NCBI GenBank assembly: GCA_003445715.1
Contig: DMCS01000040.1
Coordinates: forward strand, 967 to 58,083
Direction of reading: 5' to 3'
Origin: Candidatus Mesolinea sp.
GTDB lineage: Bacteria > Chloroflexota > Anaerolineae > Anaerolineales > Anaerolineaceae
DNA: 57,117 bases
The notes under the pieces were generated by a model. The model searched no databases. It saw only the letters and a list, made by a program, of their open reading frames with translations, and had not been told where the DNA came from. Positions 17,305-25,518 of the stretch are shown here, piece by piece. Position 1 is the stretch's first letter, and every line of letters starts with the position of its first letter. The position numbers and the translations under genes are program-made.

Positions 17305-18345
17305 TTATCCTTTGAGGTAATCCTGCAATGCTTCTTTGCTGATGCGATATGCACTCCCAATCTTGCGGGCTTTGAGCTCACCCGCATTAATGGCTGCAAT
17401 AATGTCTTCCTCTGAAACTTTCAGGAAATTAGCGGCTTCAGAAGGGGTCATCACATCTGGAGGCGTTGATGCTCCAGCAGCTGCGCCAGCAGCGCCAGCT
17501 TGTTGCATTCCAGAGAGTGTGCCCCCTAGCACATTCCCGATGCCCATTCCTGCACCAATTCCAGCGGTCAAGCCTGCCCCGCCAGCGGGATTTTGAGCTG
17601 CTTCGCGCATTGCGTCGGCAGCTTGCAGTTGGGTATAGGTCTGCATATCCAACACGCCCATCTGGCGAAGTTCTTCTGCAGATTTATCGGACGGCTTCAG
17701 GTTACCAATGTAGAATGACTTCAGTAGAAGCCCGAGGGCTAAGAAATCATCTTGGGCTTTTGCTCTAACAGCAGCCCCTAACTCCTCAGTAAGCCCAATC
17801 AAATCTAAAACATTGCTTTGGGTTGTTGTTTCTCCAAGCACATCTTGCAGCTTGGAGAGAAGCATGGTGCGCAAACGCGTTTCGATATCAGACATGCGAT
17901 AAGCACCCTGAGCGCCGACTAATTGCGTGACGAACTGCTGTGGATCATTAACTTGGAAGCTGTAGGTGCCGAAGCCTTGCAACAGGGCAATCCCCAAACC
18001 CACACCCACATTACGCACAATGATTGGCTGTGGGGTACCCCATTTACGATCTGGAAACTCGCGCATGGAAACGTAATAAACTTCAGCCGTAAAAGGGGTA
18101 CGGCCTCCAAAAGGGATGCCGATCAAATTGACCAACAGCGGAATGTTCGCGGTGGTAATGGTATGCCGTCCTGGTCCTAAAACATCAAGTGCGCGCCCAT
18201 CTTTAAAGAAAACCACATTTTGTGATTCGCGTACGATCACCTGCGATCCCATGCGTAAGTCTGCAACACCCGTTTCTGGGAAGCGATGCACAATTTCATC
18301 AGTCATCTCGCTGGGATATTCAACAACATCAAAAATTCTAGCCAT
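17305..18345 (-). CDS. SPFH-domain protein with C-terminal excisionase-type HTH
   Basis: The first 230 or so residues form an SPFH/YdjI-like (virion core protein) domain: VVEYPSEMTDEIVHRFPE, GSQVIVRESQNVVFFKDGRAL and the PGRHTITTANIPLL stretch. A Gly/Ala-rich linker (about 245-295) follows. The last 50 residues (MTPSEAANFLKVSEEDIIAAIN to YRISKEALQDYLKG) are a classic HTH_17 excisionase/MerR-like DNA-binding fold. SPFH proteins assemble into large membrane- or ring-associated scaffolds; YdjI of Bacillus works in the membrane-stress response. There is no obvious N-terminal membrane anchor. The gene for a helical partner lies 36 bp upstream in the same operon. The HTH may act as a peptide-binding rather than DNA-binding module. 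Confidence 0.85.
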   Translation of the reverse strand: MARIFDVVEYPSEMTDEIVHRFPETGVADLRMGSQVIVRESQNVVFFKDGRALDVLGPGRHTITTANIPLLVNLIGIPFGGRTPFTAEVYYVSMREFPDRKWGTPQPIIVRNVGVGLGIALLQGFGTYSFQVNDPQQFVTQLVGAQGAYRMSDIETRLRTMLLSKLQDVLGETTTQSNVLDLIGLTEELGAAVRAKAQDDFLALGLLLKSFYIGNLKPSDKSAEELRQMGVLDMQTYTQLQAADAMREAAQNPAGGAGLTAGIGAGMGIGNVLGGTLSGMQQAGAAGAAAGASTPPDVMTPSEAANFLKVSEEDIIAAINAGELKARKIGSAYRISKEALQDYLKG

Positions 18346-18381
18346 TTTTATTCCTCCGAATATATTCTATTTTTACGATTA

Positions 18382-18906
18382 TCAACTGGCAGCAATACCT
18401 TTGAGCACCTCTGAGCGCTTGTTGAATGTGTCTAAGCACTCCTGCGCCGTAGTGATCAAGTTTTGTAAAGCTGCCGGTAAGCCTTCTGTACCGATGGACT
18501 CTTCCACATTGCCAATGGCACGGTCAACCGTTTCTGCCAAAGTAAGCAATTGAAGATCAAATTGGTACACCTGTGCTAAGTCATCTTCTTTGATTTTCAC
18601 TGCATCAAAAATGCCTGCATATCCATAGCTTGCCGTTCTTACGCGGTCAATGAATTGGCGTAGCTTAATCGCTGCCGCTTCTAGTTCATCGATATAAGCT
18701 AACCCGCCTTGAGAAATCAATTGACGTTGTAAGCCGGAAATGCGCTGGTAGAGCGGTTCAAACGTGTTAACGACCTGCTCGCGCAGCAGTTTATCGGATC
18801 TGCGGCGTTCAGAGCGCTCGACATAGCCCTTAAACCCAGGAATTTTGGCAAATATTTTTGTCACGGCATCCTGTTCACCGGTAACCTTATCATATATATC
18901 ACTCAT
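18382..18906 (-). CDS. Helical protein of unknown function, partner of the SPFH protein
   Basis: I do not recognise a named family for this 174-residue protein. It is predicted almost entirely alpha-helical, with charged stretches around ERSERRRSDKLLREQVVNTFE and heptad-like runs, and contains no membrane segment or signal peptide. It is the first gene of a two-gene unit with the SPFH protein, preceded by an AAGGAG site, and shares the downstream terminator. By analogy with SPFH/PspA-type operons it may be a soluble coiled-coil partner that assembles with the SPFH scaffold; this is inference from position and helix content. Confidence 0.7.
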   Translation of the reverse strand: MSDIYDKVTGEQDAVTKIFAKIPGFKGYVERSERRRSDKLLREQVVNTFEPLYQRISGLQRQLISQGGLAYIDELEAAAIKLRQFIDRVRTASYGYAGIFDAVKIKEDDLAQVYQFDLQLLTLAETVDRAIGNVEESIGTEGLPAALQNLITTAQECLDTFNKRSEVLKGIAAS

Positions 18907-19069
18907 TTTTCTCCTTTAGTACGTTAATTATTGCGTTATACAAATAATACTATGAGCAAATTGCGATGACCACAGATAATCTATAGAATCCTCCCTTTTC
19001 TGTTTAAAAGCCTTCTTGCTCTGGTGGTATTATAATTGAAAAAAGCATTGTTATTTGTGGAGTGGCTGC

Positions 19070-19207
19070 ATGAGTTCTCATTCCAATCGAGGTTGGGGAC
19101 CTCTGGAATATATCCTACTAATTATCGTGATTTTCTTATTGCTGTTTACTTTGTTTTCTCTTTTTTGGCCAGCAATTCAACTTTTTTATAATTCCAACAT
19201 CCCTTAG
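19070..19207 (+). CDS. Small 45-residue membrane protein of unknown function
   Basis: A short open frame encodes a polar start (MSSHSNRGWGPLEY) followed by a single hydrophobic segment of about 22 residues (ILLIIVIFLLLFTLFSLFW) and a short polar end. GTGGAG lies at a good distance before the ATG, and an extended -10 element (TGGTATTATAAT, about 19025-19036) lies upstream, so the frame is probably expressed. It ends 9 bp before the comF start. No family can be assigned. Confidence 0.6.
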   Translation: MSSHSNRGWGPLEYILLIIVIFLLLFTLFSLFWPAIQLFYNSNIP

Positions 19208-19216
19208 AGGGCAACT

Positions 19217-19981
19217 TTGGGGATAGTTGATAAGTTCGGGATCCAGGCAAAAGCATACTGGTTTTTCTGGAACGGCGTTGATTGGCTGTTTCCTCCGGAA
19301 TGCATCGGCTGCGGTAAGGAGGGCGCAATAATTTGCCCCGAATGCTTACATGGCATGATGCGTGCTGAATTAAATTCCTGTATTTATTGTGGGGTAAAGC
19401 TTCCTAAGAGAGGTGTATGCACGCGGTGCGGACATATACCGCATGCTATTCATGAACTTCGTTACGTGGCTGCCTATCAAGGGGTGATGCGCACCGCGAT
19501 TCAACGCTTGAAATACGAGCGAGATTTAGGTGTTGGGCTGGAGTTAGCCAAAATGCTAGCGCAGATTGTGCAAGTGACTGACTGGCAGATCGATTTGATT
19601 ATGCCCGTGCCTTTAAGTGAAAAGCGCCAAGCTCAGCGTGGTTACAATCAAGCTGCGTTATTAGCCTACCCTCTATCTCTACAATTACATCTCCCCGAAA
19701 ACACAAAGGGCTTGGTGCGTGTTCATGAGACCAGATCCCAGGTAAACCTCAACTTTCAAGAGCGCCAGGAAAACGTACAAGGCGCTTTCTGCGCTGATCC
19801 ATCCATTGTGAAAGATAAAACAATACTTCTGGTTGATGACGTCTTCACCACAGGCGCAACTATAAACGCAGCAGCTGCAGCTCTCAGAGAATCTGGGAGT
19901 AAACGCGTTTATGCGCTTACAGCTGCGAAAGCCTTAGGAAGACAAGTCACGATTGAAAATGCCCCTGCATTCGATGTATAA
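19217..19981 (+). CDS. comF: ComF family phosphoribosyltransferase-like protein
   Basis: ComF-family proteins take part in DNA uptake during natural transformation and in some DNA repair settings. The N-terminal zinc-finger part shows CIGCGKEGAIICPECL and CIYCGVKLPKRGVCTRCG. The C-terminal phosphoribosyltransferase part shows LKYERDLGVG, MPVPLSEKRQAQRGYNQA and the PRPP loop ILLVDDVFTTGAT near residues 200-212. The likely start is TTG 19217, five bases after AGAGGG. The gene is in line with the small membrane peptide upstream. No other competence genes lie in the window. Confidence 0.92.
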   Translation: MGIVDKFGIQAKAYWFFWNGVDWLFPPECIGCGKEGAIICPECLHGMMRAELNSCIYCGVKLPKRGVCTRCGHIPHAIHELRYVAAYQGVMRTAIQRLKYERDLGVGLELAKMLAQIVQVTDWQIDLIMPVPLSEKRQAQRGYNQAALLAYPLSLQLHLPENTKGLVRVHETRSQVNLNFQERQENVQGAFCADPSIVKDKTILLVDDVFTTGATINAAAAALRESGSKRVYALTAAKALGRQVTIENAPAFDV

Positions 19982-19982
19982 T
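19953..19982 (+). promoter_or_regulatory. Promoter for hpf inside the 3' end of comF
   Basis: TTGAAA (19953-19958) and TATAAT (19977-19982) are spaced 18 bp and overlap the comF stop codon. This would give hpf its own start with a leader of about 75 nt. Confidence 0.7.
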
Positions 19983-20063
19983 TTGGTTATGAAAATCCAA
20001 GGTGTAATCAGTTAGGGTTGAAAAGACTTTGGGTAAATTCCACAATTGACTAAGGAGGCTAGT

Positions 20064-20624
20064 ATGGCACTCGAGATTGATGTTTTTACTAAGGATTTGG
20101 ATCTTACCGATAAAATTCACGATTATGCGATTAAAAAAGTATCAAAATTAGAAAGATTTTTAAGTGGTATTGATGATTGCCGAGTGGACTTAGCCTATGT
20201 CAAAACAGCCAGGAAAGCAAGTGACCGCTTTATTTCGCAAATCACGATCCGTGGTAAAGGTTTTATCCTGCGTGTAGAAGAACGAGCCGATTCAATCGAT
20301 GCGGCTATCGATAAATCAGTGGATAAAATGACTCGCCAAATTGAACGTTACAAGGGAAAACATTGGGATCATCGTGCAGAAGGGGTGGCAACAAAGACAA
20401 TCGAAAAAATCACGAAAGAAGCCGAGGAAGAGGAGCAGCCAGTTATTGTGCGCCGAAAAAGCTTCGTGCTTGTGCCCATGACTGAAGAAGAGGCTTTGGA
20501 AGAAATGCAGCTTTTGGGTCACGAAGAATTTTTCGTGTTTTATAATGCCACAACCAATAAAATCAACGTACTTTACAAACGGCGCGACGGCACTTACGGC
20601 TTGATTGACCCTATTCTTGCCTAA
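20064..20624 (+). CDS. hpf: Ribosome hibernation promoting factor, long form
   Basis: Long HPF binds 70S ribosomes and dimerises them to 100S particles in stationary phase. The N-terminal domain has LTDKIHDYAIKKVSKLERFL and the C-terminal dimerisation domain has VRRKSFVLVPMTEEEALEEM with LLGHEEFFVFYNATTNKINVLYKR. The start at 20064 is fixed by an excellent AAGGAGG site; an upstream in-frame codon at 20046 would not be used. The 186-residue product ends before a strong terminator, so the gene is monocistronic. Confidence 0.96.
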   Translation: MALEIDVFTKDLDLTDKIHDYAIKKVSKLERFLSGIDDCRVDLAYVKTARKASDRFISQITIRGKGFILRVEERADSIDAAIDKSVDKMTRQIERYKGKHWDHRAEGVATKTIEKITKEAEEEEQPVIVRRKSFVLVPMTEEEALEEMQLLGHEEFFVFYNATTNKINVLYKRRDGTYGLIDPILA

Positions 20625-20642
20625 GCTTATATAAAGTCTATC

Positions 20643-20667
20643 CAGCCCCTATTGGGGCTGCTTTTTT
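20643..20667 (+). terminator. Terminator after hpf
   Basis: Perfect 7-bp stem CAGCCCC/GGGGCTG with loop TATT, followed by a run of six T one base after the stem. Confidence 0.94.
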
Positions 20668-20693
20668 GTTAGAATGCGTGCGGAGGTATGATA

Positions 20694-21317
20694 ATGGACT
20701 GTGAAAAACCTTTAATCAAAGCAGCTGACTTGTTTTGTGAAACCGATATGGACATTAACACAATCGAGAAAGCGACCACCAAAGTCCTTGAGGCGATTGG
20801 TGAAAATCCCAAGCGGGAAGGATTATTGAAAACCCCTTCGCGCGTGGCGCATGCCTATGAGGAAATCTTGGATGGCTATCGCATCAATCCTGAAGAGTTG
20901 ATCAACGACGCTTTTTTTACTGTTGCCTATGATGAACTCGTCATTATTAAGAATATTGAATTTTATAGCCTGTGCGAACATCATATGCTGCCATTCTATG
21001 GCGTGGTGCATGTCGGCTACATCCCAGACGGCAAAGTCATCGGGCTTTCCAAGATCCCGCGCATTGTCGATATGTTTGCGCGGCGCTTACAGGTGCAGGA
21101 GCATATGACTCAGCAAATTGCTGATTTTTTGCAGGAAAGTATGCAACCGCAGGGGGTTGGCGTTGTCGTTGAGGGCAAGCACCTATGCATGATGATGCGC
21201 GGAATTAAAAAACAAGAAGCTTCAATGACCACATCGGCAATGTTGGGAGTTTTCCGGTCTCAGCCCTCAACACGCATGGAATTCCTAAATCGCATCGCCT
21301 CTGAAGAGAAGATTTAA
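20694..21317 (+). CDS. folE: GTP cyclohydrolase I
   Basis: This zinc enzyme turns GTP into dihydroneopterin triphosphate, the first step of folate synthesis. The zinc ligands are seen in SLCEHHMLPFYG and GKHLCMMMRG, with active-site stretches KTPSRVAHAYEEIL and GLSKIPRIVDMFARRLQVQE. The start is set at ATG 20694 because the GGAGG at 20682-20686 is seven bases away; the in-frame ATG at 20688 is too close. The stop codon overlaps that of the convergent folB. With the nearby PTR1-like reductase the region forms a loose pterin cluster. Confidence 0.97.
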   Translation: MDCEKPLIKAADLFCETDMDINTIEKATTKVLEAIGENPKREGLLKTPSRVAHAYEEILDGYRINPEELINDAFFTVAYDELVIIKNIEFYSLCEHHMLPFYGVVHVGYIPDGKVIGLSKIPRIVDMFARRLQVQEHMTQQIADFLQESMQPQGVGVVVEGKHLCMMMRGIKKQEASMTTSAMLGVFRSQPSTRMEFLNRIASEEKI

Positions 21318-21673
21318 ATGTTACTTTTTCGGCGAAAGATCTCAACACCAACGCGTGTTGTATTGGAAACTTTTTTCGGTTTCTCCACGCGAATGCGCAC
21401 AGCTTTAAGTGGGTAATTTTGTAAGAGGAACCGAGAAAGATGGTTGGCTAAAGCCTCCACTGTATGAAAATGTGTTTCTGAGACCTGTGCTGCAACTGCT
21501 TTAGAAATGGTGGAATAATTGATTGTATCGAGGATGTTATCGCTCTCGCCAGCAGCACTCAGATCGCGATAAAGCGTGAGGTTAATAAGGAGAATTTGTG
21601 GCTTATCGCGTTCTGGATGTTTGACACCAATAATTCCCGTTGCTTGCAAATCTGTAATAATGATTTTATCCAT
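21314..21673 (-). CDS. folB: Dihydroneopterin aldolase
   Basis: FolB cleaves dihydroneopterin to 6-hydroxymethyl-dihydropterin and glycolaldehyde. The 119-residue product starts MDKIIITDLQATGIIGVKHPERDKP, then DTINYSTISKAVAAQVSE and HTVEALANHLSRFLL, which hold the family's catalytic Glu and Lys (KKVSNTTRVGVEIFR end). A GAGAGG site precedes ATG 21673; longer upstream readings would overlap the divergent glycosyltransferase. Placed tail-to-tail with folE with overlapping stop codons. Confidence 0.93.
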   Translation of the reverse strand: MDKIIITDLQATGIIGVKHPERDKPQILLINLTLYRDLSAAGESDNILDTINYSTISKAVAAQVSETHFHTVEALANHLSRFLLQNYPLKAVRIRVEKPKKVSNTTRVGVEIFRRKSNI

Positions 21674-21715
21674 AGTTACCTCTCGGGCTAATTTTACGAC
21701 AAAAGGACGTCTACA

Positions 21716-23119
21716 TTGAAAATAGTCTGCTTCTCGATAAATCCAATTTTTGCCGGTCAGGTGACTGGCGGGGCTTCGAAACACTTTATGAATATCTGCC
21801 AATTTTTGGAGCAGCAGGGACACGAAGTTGTGATTCTCTGCGCGCAGGCGGATGAAAACCATACCTCATTCACCCTTGGGCAGAATATCAAAGTTAAACC
21901 CGAATTACCCTTTCACTTGCCTTTCCCTCAGCCTTACCAAATACCGCCAGGCGATTTAGCACTTATCTGTGAGCTGGTTGCGCGTGAGCTTGAAGCTGCT
22001 GATCGCTTTTATATGCATGATGGCGAATTATTGCTTCCATTCCTCTATGCAGCCGTTCCCACAGTGAGCTCATTTCGGGATAACTATTATCCCGAATCTA
22101 TCTTAGGCACGTTTTTGACACAAGCAGATGCGATTATTGCGGTTTCTGGGTTCTCGGCAGAGGTGATTAAAGTCTCCGCTGGCAGGGTTTTCCCTAAGCT
22201 GAAAGAACGGATTCACACTGTCTTGAATGGTATTGATACCCAGCTTTATCACGCCGTGGACCCCACACCTGTTTTTCGCCGCTATGCGCTAGACCCCGCC
22301 GTTCACCAGATTATCCTGCATCCCCACCGACCGGATGCTGGCAAAGGATTATTACAAACGATCCTGGTTGTGGAAAAGTTAGTAAAGGAACATGGCTTTA
22401 CCCAATTGCGTGTCCTCGTCCCAGAATGGTTAGACGAGATGAACGGGAAGGGTGAGAGTGAATTTCACGCACAAATCTCTGCGGAACTTCGCCACCGCGG
22501 ACTAGAAGAATACTTTATCTTTCATCCATGGCTCAGCCAAGAGGAAATGCCAGCATATTATTCCGCCGCCAGCCTGACGCTTTGCCTTGGGAATATGGTC
22601 GAGGCTTTCGGCAATGTGGCATATGAGTCTTTAGCCTGCGGGACGCCCAGCATCGTTGCTAAAGTTGGTGTGCACCGCAGCCAGCTGCCCGATACGCTCA
22701 TCGACAAAGTAGAGTATGGCGATATCGAAACTGCAGCCCAGATCGCTGTGGGGATATTGCGCGCCCATAGGCGCGTTGAGGGGGAACACTTAGCGCAGAT
22801 TCTGAATTACTTTTCTATTGAAGCGCAGTTAGAAGCTTACGCCGAAATCATCACCAAGGTTCAAAAATTGCCCAGGTTGGAACATCAAACCATTACGATT
22901 TCACTAGAAACGAAATTTCAATTAGCGCCTTGGTGTTATCTTTCCTCACGAGGCATCTTTCATGATTACCACGCAAAATATTACTCCATACCTGAGCTCG
23001 AAGCTTGGTTAACCGAAGAGGATACGCTTTGTTTTTCTGCAAAGGCAGAGCGCTCAATTTCATGGAATGCAATGCTTGATTTGTATCGCTTGGGGATCCT
23101 TATACCATTGCCCGCTTAA
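21716..23119 (+). CDS. GT4-type glycosyltransferase
   Basis: A two-domain GT-B glycosyltransferase. The N-terminal half shows the acceptor-domain pattern KIVCFSINPIFAGQVTGGASKH (with GGAS as the usual glycine loop), and the C-terminal half HPHRPDAGKGLLQTILVV and EAFGNVAYESLACGTPSIVA, the E-x7-E donor-binding motif. About 80 residues beyond the usual end (from KFQLAPWCYLSS) form an extra C-terminal module of unknown function. The start is TTG 21716, preceded by AAAGGA. It is divergent from folB and convergent with the SDR gene, with touching stop codons. The sugar transferred is unknown. Confidence 0.87.
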   Translation: MKIVCFSINPIFAGQVTGGASKHFMNICQFLEQQGHEVVILCAQADENHTSFTLGQNIKVKPELPFHLPFPQPYQIPPGDLALICELVARELEAADRFYMHDGELLLPFLYAAVPTVSSFRDNYYPESILGTFLTQADAIIAVSGFSAEVIKVSAGRVFPKLKERIHTVLNGIDTQLYHAVDPTPVFRRYALDPAVHQIILHPHRPDAGKGLLQTILVVEKLVKEHGFTQLRVLVPEWLDEMNGKGESEFHAQISAELRHRGLEEYFIFHPWLSQEEMPAYYSAASLTLCLGNMVEAFGNVAYESLACGTPSIVAKVGVHRSQLPDTLIDKVEYGDIETAAQIAVGILRAHRRVEGEHLAQILNYFSIEAQLEAYAEIITKVQKLPRLEHQTITISLETKFQLAPWCYLSSRGIFHDYHAKYYSIPELEAWLTEEDTLCFSAKAERSISWNAMLDLYRLGILIPLPA

Positions 23120-23847
23120 GCCCACTCACCACCATCAATGCGGATCACCGTGCCAGTCATGAAATCCTGGTGGAGAATGTGAAGGACATTCTCCGCGATG
23201 ATTTCGGGGCTGCCAATACGCTTGAGAGGGATGCGCCTTTCCGCTAAATCTTGCAAATCTGCGTCTTCATTACCAGCCAGCGGGAGCATAATCCCCGGCG
23301 CAATAGCATTGACCGTAATATGAGGGGCTAATTCCAAGGCAAAGAGCGCTGTCATCTCATTGATGCCATTCTTGGTAAGGCGGTAAGCGAAGTGATCAGG
23401 CTGGTGACGGAAAACTTTCGCATCGGAAATATTAATGACCTTACCCGGAAACCCTTCAGGGAGCTGCTGTGCAAAGGCGCGTGTCAGCAATAAAGGTGCA
23501 AACAGGTTGACATTGAAGACCTGTTCAAGCAGTTCTGACGTTGTATCCATGCCTTTACCTTTGGGATAAATTCCAGCATTGTTAATCAGGATATCAATAT
23601 GGCCAAAAGCAGCTGCCACAGCATGCATCATCTGCTGCAGCTGTTCTGGGTTAGATAAATCTGCCTGGAAAATCTCTGCCCGCACACCGGCTTCATCCGC
23701 CTCTATTTGCACTTCGCGTACTTCTTCTTCGGAATGGTGGTAGTGTAGCGCTAAGTTGCAGCCTTCAGCCGCTAGCGCAAGCGCAATTGCTCTGCCAAGC
23801 CGAATGCCGCTTCCGGTAATCAACGCGTTTTTCCCTTTGAGCTCCAT
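23116..23847 (-). CDS. PTR1/FolM-like pteridine reductase (SDR family)
   Basis: An NADPH-dependent short-chain reductase with two unusual features shared by PTR1 and FolM: Arg16 replaces the third glycine of the cofactor loop (TGSGIRLG), and Asp142 occupies the catalytic serine position (NISD), with Tyr155 and Lys159 (YRLTK) intact. These changes are typical of enzymes that reduce dihydrofolate, biopterin or dihydromonapterin. Position near folE and folB fits a pterin substrate. No folA-type dihydrofolate reductase is seen in this window, so it could replace it, but the substrate needs biochemistry to settle. A general SDR function remains possible. Length 243 residues; the ATG is preceded by AAGGAG. 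Confidence 0.85.
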   Translation of the reverse strand: MELKGKNALITGSGIRLGRAIALALAAEGCNLALHYHHSEEEVREVQIEADEAGVRAEIFQADLSNPEQLQQMMHAVAAAFGHIDILINNAGIYPKGKGMDTTSELLEQVFNVNLFAPLLLTRAFAQQLPEGFPGKVINISDAKVFRHQPDHFAYRLTKNGINEMTALFALELAPHITVNAIAPGIMLPLAGNEDADLQDLAERRIPLKRIGSPEIIAENVLHILHQDFMTGTVIRIDGGEWA

Positions 23848-23936
23848 CTGGTCTCCTTGTTGTGAAAATGCTGCCTAAATCGAAAGTATTGTATAATTTT
23901 TGGCGAGTGCTTTCAAGAAACTGTGGAGACTTTAAA

Positions 23937-24377
23937 TTGAAATATTTATGTGTTGATCCGGGTGAGGTACGCATTGGCATTGCGATTAGTGATGAAACTG
24001 GCTCATTAGCCCGTCCGCTTGCTATTCTCGGTCATGTTTCAAGAGTAATTGACGCTATGGGGATTATGCAATTGGCTCTTGAAAACCAGGTGGACGCTAT
24101 TGTGGTTGGGCAGGCATTAGATAGCAACGGCAAGCCTGGACCCAAAGCGCGCTCTGCAGCACGGTTAGCTGAAGCCTTGCGTGTACTTGGAGAAATGCCA
24201 GTTTACCTTTGGGACGAGAGCTATTCATCCCAAAAAGCAGCCGAGCTGCGCATAGCAAAAGGCATATCGCGAAAGAAGCGCGCCCAACCCATAGATGACT
24301 TGGCAGCGGCGGTCATCTTACAAGATTTTTTAGAGCACTACTCCGGGATGTCAGAAACAAATGGCACAGAACAATAA
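23937..24377 (+). CDS. ruvX: Holliday junction resolvase-like RuvX/YqgF
   Basis: An RNase H-fold nuclease, linked to pre-16S rRNA processing and Holliday junction resolution. The catalytic Asp lies in YLCVDPGEVRIGIAISD, with VVGQALDSNG and the final Asp in PIDDLAAAVILQDFL. I place the start at TTG 23937, 146 residues, with GGAG upstream; a -10 box TATAAT (23892-23897) lies inside the longer open frame that starts at 23862, ruling that frame out. It overlaps mltG by 17 nt; the two often occur together. Confidence 0.9.
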   Translation: MKYLCVDPGEVRIGIAISDETGSLARPLAILGHVSRVIDAMGIMQLALENQVDAIVVGQALDSNGKPGPKARSAARLAEALRVLGEMPVYLWDESYSSQKAAELRIAKGISRKKRAQPIDDLAAAVILQDFLEHYSGMSETNGTEQ

Positions 24378-25500
24378 GCCTTCAGCATTTCCTAAAGCTT
24401 TAGTCATCTTACTGGTAATCTTGCTTTGTGCACTTCTCGGCACGCTGATAGGCGCACCAGCAATGGCAGCAAAGTCATTTGGTCCAGTTGATCGCGGGCT
24501 AAACCCGATTATGCGGGCGCGCTACGCCGTTGCGCTTTTACAAACAAAAGAAGAGCTGCTAACCAGTACGCAATGGTCCCAAGTTCCACGCAAATTTAGC
24601 ATCCAACCAGACGAATCTGTTGAAGCGATCTGCTGGCGTTTAGAAAACGAGGGTTTCACCTCTTCAGGGAGCTTGATCTGCACGTACTTGATATATTCCG
24701 GGCTGGACCGCAAAATTCAATCGGGCACGTTCACGCTCAGATCAGAGCTGAGCAGTGTTGACATTGCACATACCATCACAGACCCAGAAGCTAGGGATAT
24801 CGCTTTTTATATCTATCCGGGCTGGCGCTTAGAAGAAATCGCCGAGAGCATCGACTTGTGTGGCTTCACATTTAGCGGCGAAGAATTTTTGACATATGCA
24901 TACGCTCCACCAGAAAAAGTGCGGACTCAGCTACAACTTCCGGAACAAGCATCTTTAGAGGGTTACCTTTATCCAGACGAATACAGCCTCGAACCGCATA
25001 TAGACTTAGAAAGCACTGTAGAGGTCTTCTTATCCAATTTTCGCGTCAATATGCAGTCTCCAGATGTACTAGCAGGTATCGCAGAGCAAGACCTTAGCTT
25101 CCATGAAGCCCTGACTTTGGCTTCGATCATCGAGCGCGAAACCCGCGCTGATGAAGAAAAAGCCACGATTGCATCCGTTTTTTATAACCGTTTAGCCGAA
25201 GGGATGCGCTTACAGACTGATCCGACAGTCCAATATGCCCTCGGATTTGACGAAACAGAACAAACTTGGTGGAAGACCCAACTCACAGAAGCAGACCTGC
25301 AAGTCGATTCGCCCTATAACACCTATTTTTACGCCGGTTTGCCACCTGGACCAATTGCAAACCCCGGCTTAGCTTCGCTGGAGGCGGTAGCATTTCCAGT
25401 GCAAACCCCTTATTTTTATTTCCGCGCCAAATGTGATGGGAGTGGAACCCATGTTTTTTCTGTCACCTTTGACGAACATTTAAATAATGCATGCCCTTAA
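24361..25500 (+). CDS. mltG: Endolytic transglycosylase MltG
   Basis: MltG cleaves growing glycan strands of peptidoglycan at the membrane. A single N-terminal membrane segment (ALVILLVILLCALLGTLIG) precedes the YceG domain. The catalytic Glu lies in LASIIERET, with supporting motifs LEGYLYPDEY, DPTVQYALG and SPYNTYFYAGLPPGPIANPGL. The length of 379 residues is typical. It overlaps ruvX, indicating translational coupling. Confidence 0.95.
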   Translation: MAQNNKPSAFPKALVILLVILLCALLGTLIGAPAMAAKSFGPVDRGLNPIMRARYAVALLQTKEELLTSTQWSQVPRKFSIQPDESVEAICWRLENEGFTSSGSLICTYLIYSGLDRKIQSGTFTLRSELSSVDIAHTITDPEARDIAFYIYPGWRLEEIAESIDLCGFTFSGEEFLTYAYAPPEKVRTQLQLPEQASLEGYLYPDEYSLEPHIDLESTVEVFLSNFRVNMQSPDVLAGIAEQDLSFHEALTLASIIERETRADEEKATIASVFYNRLAEGMRLQTDPTVQYALGFDETEQTWWKTQLTEADLQVDSPYNTYFYAGLPPGPIANPGLASLEAVAFPVQTPYFYFRAKCDGSGTHVFSVTFDEHLNNACP

Positions 25501-25518
25501 ACATCACGAGGAGGATTT

